A stretch of 64,000 bases of DNA. Source: Mesostigma viride (Eukaryota; Streptophyta; Mesostigmatophyceae; Mesostigmatales; Mesostigmataceae). A program made the position numbers and the translations under genes. This document shows positions 1-11,201 of the stretch, in pieces. The stretch covers positions 1,548,618 through 1,612,617 of the forward strand of contig RPFO01000084.1 in the NCBI GenBank assembly GCA_009746045.1. The letters run 5' to 3'. Position 1 is the stretch's first letter. Each line of letters begins with the position of its first letter. The notes below the pieces were generated by a model. It searched no databases. It saw nothing but the letters and a program-made list of their open reading frames with translations, and was not told the DNA's origin.

Positions 1-1212
1 CTCTGGAGAGCTTTCTGACAGCCTGGTCAAAAGTTGTCGTGGCCGTATCCTTGGGGCACAAGCAAATAGCCGCAGCATTGCAAAGCCCCCCCCCCCCCCC
101 CCCCAAGTGGCCAGGGTCCAGCTCTAAGCTCTATGTAGTTATTTCCATCACGACATGCATGCTGAAGGCAGGAGGGGCTTCAAATATGGAGTGGGGGGTC
201 ATGCCATTTTTATTTAGTAGGATCACCCACTGCTAGAAAACAGGTGGTTTGCGGGGGCTTGGGATGCACGTGGAAGAAGCTGCGCACCCATTAAATTACA
301 TGAAGAGCAAGAAGACCCATTGGCTAGGCAAATATGCGCTCGTTTTACGAGCGGTTGATTGTCTCTATTTGCGCACTTGTCAGCATTAAGATACAGTGAT
401 TGCATTGTAGGCAGCATCCTTGATTGATTGCCTTGCTAAATGTCGACTGGCACACTTAGACGAAGAATTTGTCCGATACAATGATAGGACTTCTCTTTGA
501 TGTTTCTTGACGTTCGAGACGATGAGCTCAATCTTTTTTCGTTTCAAACGTAAATCACTGTTTTCTTGCCTGCCTGTAAATGTTTATATTACCTGCCTAT
601 AATATGAACATTTTGTCCCCGGCACTGCGCTGGTTGTTTCCTTGATTTTGTCCCATGCATGCCACAGGTGGCCATTTTGCCGTGGCTGATGATGGTATCT
701 TCTGTAGGCGCCATGCTGGTTGGATAAGCTTATAAGTGAGAAAGGCCCCAACTCTCAATCAGCAGTATTCAGAGCAGTAGATATGGCTGGCAATAATGGA
801 AATCCCATGGACTACGTTCCATTATAAGTCATAAAATGTGCCATTGGTTTGCTTCATGTTTACATTCCAAAGCTACTTTATCACGCACAGAGCATGAAAC
901 AAATTTGTCTGTGTTTGCGGAGGTCATCCAAGCCTGCCTAGCTGTTATGAAGGATACCGACCCCACTTCCATCTCCATCAGGGGTTGTAACGGTGACGTG
1001 GGCACAAGACGTAGGCTAAGGCTGATGGCCACCATGAGCCATGGCTGAATCATCTAATGCCATCACGTGCATACTAGCTTGCCAATCTAAATAGCTGTCA
1101 CGGTGGAGCTATGTCGTCCGCACGCGAGAGTTGGGTACTGGCAGTCGGAAAGTGTCAGTAGGTTAGTCGCAAGCTCCATGGGGAGTTGCGACCGGGGCCG
1201 GGTTTCGACAAC

Positions 1213-1416
1213 GTCTGCGCGAGGTACGCCGGTGGATGTCAGAATTTCTTCGGTAGTTCACGAGCACCGGGCGGCGTGAGCTACACCAGCAAAGGTCAGT
1301 ATTGCTGCGGCGGTACACTTGGTGACGGATGTTGGCATGTTGAATTGCTGCGGCAATTCACTTGCGTCTGCGTGAGTTACGCCGGCGAATGTCAGCATTG
1401 CTACGGCAGTACACCC
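1213..1416 (+). repeat. Degenerate 50-100 bp tandem repeat
   Basis: Segments near 1213-1265, 1273-1320 and 1368-1416 resemble one another (tacgccgg..gatgtcag..tt.ctacgg.agt.cac). In one + frame they encode a repeated Cys/Tyr/Gly-rich motif of the type YAGxCQxxxGS inside a 92-codon frame (1186-1464). It may be a diverged tandem repeat or a decayed coding repeat; no family is recognised. Confidence 0.4.
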
Positions 1417-1517
1417 GCTTGCGTTTTCAAGTTCAGATCCATAAGTGACACAGTCATTCGGTGACCGACCGTGAACTTGAACCTCGGAGGCTGGTACGCT
1501 GCATACCTGCCCGCTGT

Positions 1518-1550
1518 CGAGCTGGAGCTGGAGCTGGAGCTGGAGCTGGA
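1518..1550 (+). repeat. (GAGCTG)n microsatellite
   Basis: About five perfect copies of the hexamer GAGCTG. Confidence 0.9.
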
Positions 1551-2530
1551 AAACGGGATTTGCAGGACTTCAATGCGACGCTGATTGTGCCAGACCATGT
1601 GTCACATCCTGGTGCAGGCTTATTGCACGTGCCTTCAGTGTGTTGTCTGTTTTATGCCACACGTCGAAGTTGATGTTAGCAGTCCTGTGTGTTGATGTTA
1701 GCAATTGGGAAAAGCAATGATTGCAACGGGTGCGTGCCAGGCATGATTAGCAGTTGGCCGCCAATTCTAGACACTGCATTACCAGCAGTGGCGCGGGCAT
1801 GGCCTGCAGGACTACGGGTGGTTGAAATATTGTGGCTGCGGATGTTCCGCAGGTTAGAGCAGTTATGGCGCGCAAGCGTGTTGCGCAGGCCAGGTTAGCA
1901 GATATCGAACAGTCGGACAGCACATGCATGGCTTGTGAAAATGCCGACCTACGATATATGCGAGAGAGAGAGAGAGACACGGATAGCGTGTAGTCTCTCT
2001 CAGTTCCCTTCAAGTTACGCCTTCGTATTTCCTCTATTGAGGCAAGGCTAACAACGTTCATCGATAGGTATCAGGAAGACGTGATGGCACTAGTTGGAGA
2101 CTATCACCCAAGGAAGGTTGTATCAGTATTCTGTTAATCTTGATTTTCTGTGACTCACGAGTTGAGCGCAGCACCTTCAAATAAAGAAGAATTGTTGGTC
2201 AAACACATCCCAAAGCAGGGGATCTGACTAGGCTGTTTTGTGCAAGGGCATTGTCAGAGTGCAGTGGATTGTTCTCGTGTCTAGCTAACACGTCGACGAT
2301 GTAATCCATGACATCACGCGAAGCATACGCAGAGACAGGGGCCGAGGTAAGCGTGGTGGCCAGGCAGCCGTGAGCTGCTGGCACGGCTTTCTCGTTGGAT
2401 TTCATAAATAGGGTACCCACCTATCCCTCCCATTGTGCACTCAGACTAGCCACATTGGTTTACTTGCTAGTTTCACACGTGGCTTGGAAACGGTCGTGTG
2501 CTCAGGTCAACTAGTGTTGAGCACTGGAGA

Positions 2531-2601
2531 TTAATTAATTAATTAATTAATTATTAATTAATTAATTAATTAATTAATTAATTAATTAATTAATTAATTA
2601 A
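2531..2601. repeat. (TTAA)n simple repeat
   Basis: A 71-bp run of TTAA units with one phase slip. Similar short TTAATTAA tracts recur near 5550-5590, 5710-5745, 13270-13294 and 34088-34108, often next to transposon fragments. Confidence 0.9.
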
Positions 2602-2676
2602 GGGGACGTGGCGCGGCGAATATTTTCCGCGCGAAAAAAATTGCGGTACCAGCTGTACCGTGAAAAGTGGGTGCAC

Positions 2677-2743
2677 GCGGAAGTGGCCATGGCGCGGAAG
2701 TGGCCATGACGCGGAAGTGGCCCTTGCGGAAGTGGCCATGGCG
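2677..2743 (+). repeat. 17-bp tandem repeat GCGGAAGTGGCCATGGC
   Basis: Four near-identical copies of a 17-bp unit; the fourth is shortened. The region is GC-rich and just downstream of the TTAA array. No function is evident. Confidence 0.75.
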
Positions 2744-5183
2744 ACTGCGTTTAGGCGAAACTAGCAACGTAGGGCTAGAGAAATGCCAAAAAAATGCTCG
2801 AATGTTGAAGACGATGATTTAAGTATGTTGGTTTGCGGCGGCGAGTAGCTGATTTACAATATCGCTGCTTTCTTTTGCTGCCATCGGCATGGGGGGTAAA
2901 CTGCATTTTTTCGTCGCGCGGAATAAAATAGAATTCGTGATAGCGGCAGTAAATTCGCAGGTTTGGGGGGCTTTTTGACCGCGAAGGATGCATTAGTATC
3001 GGTAGCATTGAATTCCAAACCGAACTGGTGCTTTTTGCCATATTTTCGGCCATTCTTGGCAAGTAATTCTTCAGGCCTCCGCAGTGCATGTCGGAACCTT
3101 CCATGGAAGAACGGCCGTTGCTGCGCGCCTGGGCGAGGGATCTGCGAGGGCAAGGTGTAGATTTGTCGCGAATGTTCTGTGCTATCAGTTCTTTCTTCTA
3201 TGAGCTCATCGTTCGAAGTTATTTTCGTTCTTTTCGGGCAGTTTCCGCCAGCTAGCTCGCCGTTGCTTGCCGTGGTGTTGTCGAATACCTGGCAGCTTTA
3301 GATTGTTTTCGTTGATGTCGTGGTCAAGGCCGCTTCAGTCGAAGCCTATAGCTTCTCGGGAAGGTTTAAGGTATTTCATAAAACGTGTTCTGGCAAGGAT
3401 GTTGTGCGTATGGAAGCTTCTTGTTGTGTGAGAGTGACGCACCTTCTCTTCGCAGCGGCATCACAGCGCTCATGCGCTGGAGGCCCGCCAATGGTTTCTT
3501 TCCATTTTATCGTGCAGGGGAGGAAGTGTTTTATTGACGATCATGTTGGAGATATATTGCATTTGTGTGACTGCATGTAGATAGCTGCCACCATTGGTAT
3601 ATTTAAGCTTTCCCATGATATATGATGATGTCAAAGACTGCAATGTGCTGAGCCAACCATGGTTGACATGGTTGACTGCATGCACGCTTTGTATGCCATG
3701 ATCTCCTTGTATCCTTGCCCTCCATAGTTCCAGTTTGTTGCCCATCTCAGGTAGGGCAGTTCAGGAGTCGCTGCAGTGTTGATTAGCTTGGTTGGCATAA
3801 ACCTTAGCACTCTAACCTGGGAGAAACATAGAAAATGCTGGTTAGGCATTTTAGTGCCATCATCATTATTGCTATTCACATGCTTATAAGTCTGGCCATG
3901 CTCGAGGGACGGTGAAGGGGTATGAGGTGTCTGGCCACCCATTTGTACTTCATAACATATTCAGCATGTATTTGATGCATGTTGGATGGCATGTAAAGTG
4001 GAATTGTGTTTACTTGGTTACTGAGTGGTCCTTAGCGCCTTGTCAGGTGGTCATCTAGGAAACCCATCAGTGTGTGCCACAGTGACCCCCGACCTTGAGC
4101 ATGTGTCGTCATCAGTGTGCAAGAGTTAGAGGTGCTTTTGGTCATAGATTTGCTGAGTTGTTGGCATGAAGTTTACAAGGTAACCTTGGGTTGAGTATAG
4201 ATAGTGTATGCTCTCTTGGCATGTATGCCTAGCGATCGTGTTGCTATGCTTGCGCTGGCAAGGTTGGCCATGCCGAGGGCAGGTGAGGGCAGATGAGGTG
4301 CCTAGGCGTTTGCTTATGTTTTGTGATCGAGTAGGGCATGCTTTCAGGCTTTTTGGATGGAAAACATCATGCCTAACTGGCCTTGTACAAAGAAAAACCC
4401 TCTTTAGCTTACATTCAGGTTTTAGCACGCATAACCTTATATAACTTGAGCTAGACTAATTGTCGGAATGACCTGGGACTTGGAAGACAGTTGTCCCCCT
4501 GTTAGACGGATTTTCGCTGCAGAAAAAAGTATTTTTTTGACGTGTTTAGAAAAAGTTATTCCGAATGTCCGGTAAAAAAAGGGTCGTTTTGCGGGGAAAT
4601 TAATAACTGTTCGAGGTTTTGCCCTTTCCATGATGTAAATAGCTCAGCAAGCTACAAACTCAGGGAACTAAAAACGCTGCAGGCAGTTTTGCAAATAAAT
4701 GTGTGCATTGGCTGGGGCATACCCAGCCCTAATTAGCGTCTTTTGCTATTTATAGCGCATTATTGGCGTATATATGGGGGTATTAGGCTCGAAACACACG
4801 CCCTGATCAAGCATGCTGTTTCCGGCCCCACCGTCTAGGTCATCTAGTCGCTCTACACGTAAGCCAGCCATAATTTCAATGCACAAGGATACACATTTCC
4901 ATCACCATTCATCTTCATAATCCTGAACGACTCGAACACGCGGACAAGATAACGGCAGGCTCGAGCTACCATGGTCCGGATTCTCCCGATTTCTGGCCTG
5001 CGCTGGTTGTCTCCTTGGTATATATGGGGGTAGTACCCCCAACAAGTGCAGGGACAACTCACTAGAGATGTTATTTAGTGCCCCCAATCATAACTTAGCG
5101 TTGTGCAAATGAATTTCAAGTGATATTACCATAGGTCAATTTTTAAGGTTTTGGGGGTGCCACCTCCCCACGTGGCACGAGAC

Positions 5184-5540
5184 TGCGTCACGTGAGCAGA
5201 AGTCCTCAGTGGGAGGGGAATATGGGATGGAATGGATGGTGTAAGCTATCTAGGTCCTAGTTACAGGGGTGTGGTGGGCACCGCGGCCCAAATCGCTATG
5301 AATGCCATACGCGGTCACACGCGGAGCCCCCACAGACTTGGGGGTGGTCTCCTTCATCACTACTTGCCATCTATCCTTGCGGAGATAGCTAGTTGCGCGC
5401 AAACGCGACATAGCGACGAGCCACAAGCGGACATGGCTGACGGCGGAGCTCAGAACTTTTGCGTCTGTCAGAGCTCCAAATAATTCAGTCGGACTACTTG
5501 AATCTGATGTGTCGATTCAAGACGCATCCGCCAGTGTAAG
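5184..5540 (+). mobile_element. 5'-end fragment of the LINE-ORF1-like family
   Basis: The stretch matches the 5' region of the larger decayed copy at 34165-36900: a CACGTGAGCA..GTCCTCAGTGGGAGGGGAA block, then a GGACATGGCTGACGGCGGAG block ending in a GACGCATC motif. The second block is also the 5' leader, on the other strand, of the intact ORF1 at 13693-15114. Only the leader is present. A second shorter copy of the first block lies at 5606-5690. Confidence 0.6.
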
Positions 5541-5605
5541 CAGCTACGGCTATTAATTATTAATTAATTAATTATTAATTTATTTATTAATAGACACGTG
5601 CCTGC

Positions 5606-5690
5606 CTCACGTGAGCATAAGTCCTCAGTGGGAGGGGAACATGGGATGGAATGGATGGTGTAAGCTATCTGCCTAGGTCCTAGTTAAACC
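5606..5690 (+). repeat. Partial second copy of the 5' leader block
   Basis: Nearly identical to 5184-5275 (CACGTGAGCA..AAGTCCTCAGTGGGAGGGGAA..GGATGG..AGCTATC), then diverges into TTAA-type simple sequence. It is a direct repeat about 420 bp from the first copy. Confidence 0.7.
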
Positions 5691-6157
5691 TAGGGCCCAT
5701 GAATTAAATCAATCAATTAATTAATTAATTAATCAATTAATTAAACTCTTGCTCCCGATGGATGGATGGATGGATGGGTACACGCAATCCTACCGGCCGG
5801 TCTAATCTATCTACAAAAACAAGCCAACTCTATATAGATCTATGGTGCCCTCGACCCTAGGGCTACGGCTGTAACGCATTAATAATTGCAACAATGGCGC
5901 CAAAACGCAACGTCGACAATTACAAATCGCCTTAATTAATTCCGCTGTCGAGTTTGTTTGCGTGCCATTATATCAGGTAGACTATCACTTGGAAGACATA
6001 TCCACAGCAATATAAAGTACTAGCTCAAATATAATTAGCCCGTGTGATTGATTAGGTGGGCCGTAGGTAGCCTTTGGTACCCGGCGCGCCAGGACTTTGG
6101 CGCCAACTGGCGCGCCCCGCCACAAGTGCACCTGGCCCAGCCAAAAGGTTACACTTC

Positions 6158-6723
6158 TGTTACGTCCTAAACTTCTATACCTCCACCTCTACCTCTACTG
6201 GGCCTGATACTACCTAAATTGGTCAGGCCTCCTCTACTCAAACCCCTAGCGAAAGACGAACGAGACGGAGCTGATCTCAATGCATTCACGTATGTGTTGC
6301 TATAATACGCCATACAACCATTTACCCGAACCCGTTTATTCCAGGAATAGAGGAAGGAAACACACTACACTGCCGTGACCCAAGCCTATATGTGTTAATT
6401 CATTTAACACACGCCGAGTGGCCACACGAGGGGTAGAACGTGCATAAATGGTCACCAACGGTCCAACATGCTCGGGCCGACCTGGCCCTCGCCTACAGAT
6501 GCACAGGCAGATGCACAGATGCACGCTGGTCCACTACATTCTACCAAAGGATAAGGACCACTAATAAAGTACGCGGCGCGGCGCCCAAAAGCACCCAATG
6601 TACCACAGTACTGTTACGAGGACAATAATGTCCCAGTTGGAACTACACGTAAACCTAGGAACAACCGAGGCAAAGGACCTAATTTACGTCCGTAACTACA
6701 ACGAATTGTTACGCGACGTAACA
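6158..6723 (-). repeat. 3' LTR of the gypsy element
   Basis: A 566-bp LTR with TGTTACG...CGTAACA ends, preceded on the + strand by the target duplication ACTTC at 6153-6157. It is nearly identical to 32643-33206. An internal doubled motif (ACAGATGCACAGGCAGATGC) is present in both copies. Confidence 0.95.
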
Positions 6724-6736
6724 CCTCCCCCCCCAC
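6724..6736 (-). promoter_or_regulatory. Polypurine tract of the gypsy element
   Basis: The minus strand reads GTGGGGGGGGAGG directly against the 3' LTR, which is the position and composition expected for the plus-strand DNA priming site. Confidence 0.75.
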
Positions 6737-7097
6737 AAAGGTAGGGAGCCCTCTCCCTACGCACAGGGAGGAAACCAAGGGGTAGGAAACCTAATGCACC
6801 CAGCACACACCAACACAATCGGCAGGCCATCCAAGATACAAAGCACCAATCGTGTTACTCGGGTCCACCACCACGCCGGGTGGTGTAGGGTTAGCCAGCA
6901 CCAAGCCTGGTGGTAGGTTCCCCTAACTGCCTGGAACAGAGTCCTTGCCGGGGGGGGACGGCACTGCATGGGCAGGACACACAGAGTAAACAAATCAGTA
7001 CCAAGGACCAAGAACGACCAGTCAACTGGCCAGAATATGAGGGCGACTCTATATACCGGAGGGACAACACCCTCAGGTCGGGCCTAAGGCCCTCTAT
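6737..7097. other. Gypsy 3' untranslated region
   Basis: About 360 bp between the extra ORF and the polypurine tract. It contains GC-rich short inverted repeats and no coding signal. Confidence 0.5.
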
Positions 7098-8689
7098 CTA
7101 GTTGCCATCCGTCTGGTGAGTGCCACGAGAGGCCAGCAGAACATCCAGGTACGCCTGGTAGTGGGCCACATCATCGGCGTTGTCATGCCTATCTACAGTG
7201 AGGAAAACATCGGCCCACACGCCATCAGGAAAAAGGCCCAGAAAGGCCCAGTAATACCTATGCTGCGTAAGAACGACCTGGCCACGGGCCCAGTCCAGGA
7301 AACCACAGGCAAAGAGGCGTAGGAAAGGCTCTACCACGATCAAACAGAGAGCCCGCAGGAGTAGGCGATGGTACCGGATCCGAGGGCGCAAACCCGTCGG
7401 GAAGAACAGATCTACCAGGGGCTCCACGTTAGACGGCCACATCCGGATGTGCCGAACCTCACGGGAGCGCCACCGACGAGCACACTGTCGCGACCCGAAC
7501 GTCTCTAGGTAGTCGCTAGCCCGAGGAGGAGGATGGCCACGGGAGTCCAGACCCTGGCCCGGGATGGGCGCTGGACGACGGGCATCCCACTCCAGGATGG
7601 GCTGGAGAACCGTGCTGTACGTAGCACCCGGCACCGCAGGAAACTCTACCGTAAGGGCATCTGAAGCCATAATGCCCAGAGGCGGAGGGTAAGCCCACTG
7701 GAACCCACCGTAGGTGTCCAAGTCATTGTGACGCCTAGCCCAGCGATACAGAACGCGCCGAACCAGGATCTCGCCCTGGAACACAGGATCAGCTAAAATA
7801 ACCATATCGAAAGGAGGCCGATCAGTCTCAATGGGTAGGCCACGGTCCCGCGGCGCCCGACACACCTGGGAGAACCCGTAGGACATGGACGAAATGGCAA
7901 GCTCGGCGGAGGCGCGCGGCAGGTCACATTGTCGGCAGGCGAGTGCAGACATACCGTACCCGGGGACGGGCGTGTCGCGCGACTCCGGCGTCGCATGCAC
8001 CACAGAAGGGGCCCGGTCCCGATCGCCCTGGGACAACTCCCGGAGGGAATCAGCAGCGCGGGTGGCGCGAGGATCAGGGCCACTGGCCCGAACAACCGCA
8101 GCCAAAGACCGCGAGGCCGAAGGGGCAGGGGCCGAAGCAGGGGTAGGAACCGGCACAGACGCAGACGGCGCCGGTACAACAGGAGGTCGCGCCGGACCCG
8201 CTGCCGAAGGGGGTCGCGACGGACCCGCCACCGCAGCTGGCGCTCCGGCCCTCCGGTGGCGGCGCACCCTCAGGCCACATGTTGAAAACAGGGCCCGTAG
8301 GGCCGGACAGGCAATCCGGCATAAGACTGGTTACCATCCAAGCTCCAGTCGGGCACCGGAATCCTCTGCCGGCGGGGGACCACCCTCCCAAAGCCTGGGA
8401 AGACCGCCCGTGTCGCTAAAGAACCCCCGCGATGGCTGCGATGGCGCTGCGGGCGGCCCGGAAGCGGCGACGGCGGGCGCGGCCGCTGGGGCGGAAGACT
8501 CGCGCAAACGCGCAGGTACGTCGGTCGCAGGCGCAGAGGCAGCCGGAGGCGTAGGAGCCGCAGCAACAGAGGAAACCGCAGCTACCGAGGGCTCGCACAG
8601 CGCAGGCGAAACCGTAGGCGCCGAGGCAACCGAAGGGGTAGGGGGCACAGATACAACAGACACCCCACCTGGCGTGGCTGGAGCATGCG
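7098..8689 (-). pseudogene. Extra ORF after pol of the gypsy element, 3' part
   Basis: This is the distal two thirds of an ORF that starts at 25629 and was split by the copia insertion; removing the copia and one CCTGG copy keeps the frame. The first part is a Pro/Ala/Ser-rich linker. An in-frame TAA lies at 8331-8333, after which the same frame stays open to 7098. The last 270 or so residues have balanced composition and look like a folded domain (aromatic-rich, with FFPTGLRPRIRYHR and HRYYWAFLGLFPDGVW), but I do not recognise a family. The position downstream of integrase is that of env or accessory ORFs, yet no signal peptide or clear membrane span is visible, so an envelope role is not supported. 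It may be a chromoviral accessory protein or a captured gene. Confidence 0.6.
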
Positions 8690-8694
8690 CCTGG

Positions 8695-9344
8695 AGTTAG
8701 ACGAACCAGCCCAGAGCGTGTGAGCTCTTGGTCTTTCACGCAAAGCTTGAGCCAATTGCTGGGGACAGCAATCCTTAGCCCAAACACCAAGCCACACCTT
8801 GTTGGTCACTTCCACGTTCAAGTGGGCAACCAGAGCGCGTGCTTCCGAGATAGCTTGGCCATTCCCATGACCAAGCTATATGCTTCTTTGTTGCTCCTCG
8901 TTCCCATCGGCGTGACGAGGCATATTGCAGGCTTGCTAGCAAATCCTCAACGTCCACTGGCATCCTTGCAGAGCCAGGACGAACTGGATTTACCTGGCTG
9001 GCACCTGCAACCTAGGAAGTACAGGACCTGTCACAAGCCTGCAAGACCTAGTATCCTTGCAGCCTTGTGCCAGTTCCAGTACCCCACCAGTCGCAGGCTG
9101 CTGTCCCTCCTGGTCTACGTGGACTACAGTCACGTGATAGTCAGGCTAAGCCTGTGCAGGCACGGCCTGCCACGTGTCCTGTCCACTACCTCAGAAGGTT
9201 GCACCCTCGCCGACCGCGGACGGCTAGGACTTCGGGACCTCATAACTTTCTTGTCCCTTGTCTGTTTCAGGCGGTCAGCACGGCGTTGGAAAGGTCTTTC
9301 CAAACTGCATCCACTTAGCATATTGGTTGCCCAAAATGCTAACT
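8695..9344 (-). repeat. 3' LTR of the copia-type element
   Basis: 650 bp, nearly identical to 24228-24877. The ends are short inverted AGTTAG/CTAACT rather than TG/CA. The outer flank is CCTGG at 8690-8694. Short frames inside it are shared by both copies and are not genes. Confidence 0.95.
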
Positions 9345-9365
9345 CCAACCCTTTCTTCTTTTGGA
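9345..9365 (-). promoter_or_regulatory. Probable polypurine tract of the copia-type element
   Basis: The minus strand carries an A/G-rich run (AAAAGAAGAAAGGG) followed by TTGG abutting the 3' LTR. Confidence 0.5.
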
Positions 9366-10343
9366 GCTGGACCAGCTTGAAACAACCTAACCTAGCTTGT
9401 GCCCACTCAGCCACAGACCGCTTGGTCCCTTGAGGTTGATCAGACCTGTCAGGGCCCAGGTTCCTGCCTCCTTTTGGGAACACAACATATGTGCCCTTGG
9501 AACAGGCTAGGTACTGGCCAGTGAATCAGAGGTCACCCCAGGTTATCCCCTGACCCCTTGGTCAGCTCCCAACCTTTCCTTGGGAACTTGGTGTTGGATT
9601 AAAGTCAAGGCACATTACCTAGTCAATGGCTGGGATTACAGGATGCCAAGAACGTACTATTGTGAGTTCCTGATCTTTCACAGTTATCACAGGCGCCCGT
9701 TCTTATGGCGCCCGCCTTGGCCAACCTTTCCCTTCTGCTCAAAGAATCCAGGTAGCACCTAGATTAATGCTGTCTCCTTGGGGAGCCCATGTCTTCACTG
9801 GGTGTTAAGCCCAGGAATCATTCATGCCAGGCTGTGGCTCTGCTGGGGAATTGAACCCCACCCCAACCTCCAGGTTTATAGGTGACCTGGAACTTTCACA
9901 AGACAAACATGACAACCATGTGAACAACATGAGAATGACATGATTATGTTTTATTCAAGCATTATATAACCCAGAATGTGGCTCCCTGGCAACCATGTCC
10001 ACATGGTCACACAACCAGGTTCTTTATTAGCAACAGGTTGGAAACAAGCACTAGAAAACATATATACAGCAACCTGTAAGAACCAGCATTCGGGTTGCCC
10101 TTGCATGGCCTAACTGTTTGAGGCCAAAGGCGTCGACTTAAGTCCTGGCGACTCTTCTGAACCCCATGGGGAGGGCCAGGCATGATTCTCAGCTGGTAGG
10201 AGTGACATTCCACACCAACTCCTGTCCAGGAGGGTGTACCTAACCCTGAAGGACCAGTTGTCAACCAGCAAGCACCAGTCACCACTTGGTACTTTGGTCA
10301 AGCAACCCACCGGGGACACCCAAGCTGAAGCAAGGCCTGGTCT
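9366..10343. other. Copia-type 3' untranslated region
   Basis: About 1 kb between the RNase H stop and the polypurine tract, with no coding signal or clear repeat. Confidence 0.5.
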
Positions 10344-11201
10344 CTATGGCCGCCCGTGTAAGGGGTCCATGAGCCCACGGAGCAGGGGGTACTGCCGCTC
10401 CGCCTTCTCCTCCAGCTTGGTGAGGGCATCTGCAGGGTTGTCCACACCAGGCACATGTTCAATGTGAGCTAGGTAGGACATCTCCTTGAGCAACAAGTAG
10501 TCAAGGTCCCTGCTCCTGGCCAGCTGCCTGTGCACAAATTGCACCATGCCCATGCTATCAGTCCTCACCAGTGTGTGCAGCTGCAACCTACAGGAAGCCA
10601 CTTGACATAGCTGGTAGAAGAGCTCCCTCAAGTAAAGAGCAGTATGCAGCCCTTCACAGATTGCCCTGCACTCAGCAATATCACTGCTGGGTGTAACCCT
10701 GTTCTGCAACCGACTGTACCAGGTAACAAGTGAGGTGTGATCTTGCTCCAGGGTAACTAATGCTGCTGCCCTGCCCCTGACTTCTGTGACCTTCCTATTG
10801 TCCATAGAACTGTCCACATAGAGGACCATGTCAAGGGGCTTGTACAAATCCACAGGACCCAGTATAAGAGGGGGAGACATCATGACAGCCTGCACCACAC
10901 TCTCAGCACCCACCTCAACCAGCTGGGAATCAGTAAGTCGACTCAAAACCAGCAAGTCAGGGGCACATATACTTGCAAGCCATGCCAGCATGCCCCTGAT
11001 GGTAGCACACCTAGCCTGCGTGATGGGCTCCTGCAATGCATCTACAATCTGCTGTGGGTAGTCCTTACCACCCTCCATCCTGATGAACCACGAGCCCTTG
11101 GCTTGGAACAACGTAGCCTGCATGCCACAGAAGACCATAGGCTCATTCTCCACCATGTGCTGTATCTTACCCAGCTCAAACCGCTTCTGGATCTTGGCCA
11201 A
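10344..11201 (-). pseudogene. Copia-type RT thumb and RNase H (C-terminal part of pol)
   Basis: This segment continues the polyprotein of 11042-13094 in another frame after what looks like a one-base deletion near 11202. Residues about 90-270 match a copia RNase H: an early Asp (LYVDSSMD), a Glu within an SDIAECRAI motif, an Asp (RTDSMGM) and a terminal DNPADALTK equivalent to the copia ADxxTK signature. The enzyme would degrade the RNA strand of the RNA-DNA hybrid in the virus-like particle. It ends in a normal stop. Confidence 0.8.

Larger units (their letters stand above)
1..5183. other. Host flank without a recognisable gene
   Basis: No open reading frame here shows a recognisable domain, and the longest frames are near 100 codons with no conserved motif. 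The stretch holds a 19-base C run (86-104), simple repeats listed separately, two copies of a TATATATGGGGGTA motif (4769-4782, 5021-5034) and T-rich stretches that could be introns of an unrecognised gene. A short ATG frame at 3088 followed by GTGTAG could be a first exon, but nothing downstream supports it. Confidence 0.5.

Noticed and set aside
3088-3160. Short ATG frame MSEPSMEERPLLRAWARDL with a following GTGTAG, possible first exon
   Set aside because: No second exon or domain could be found; the donor is weak.
7885-8700. 271-codon + strand frame rich in Ala/Gly/Arg
   Set aside because: Antisense of the Pro/Ala-rich linker in the gypsy extra ORF, whose minus frame is continuous across the copia insertion.
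8720-9433. 237-codon + frame and its near-identical partner at 24253-24960
   Set aside because: Both lie mainly in the copia LTRs and are shared only because the LTRs are duplicated.
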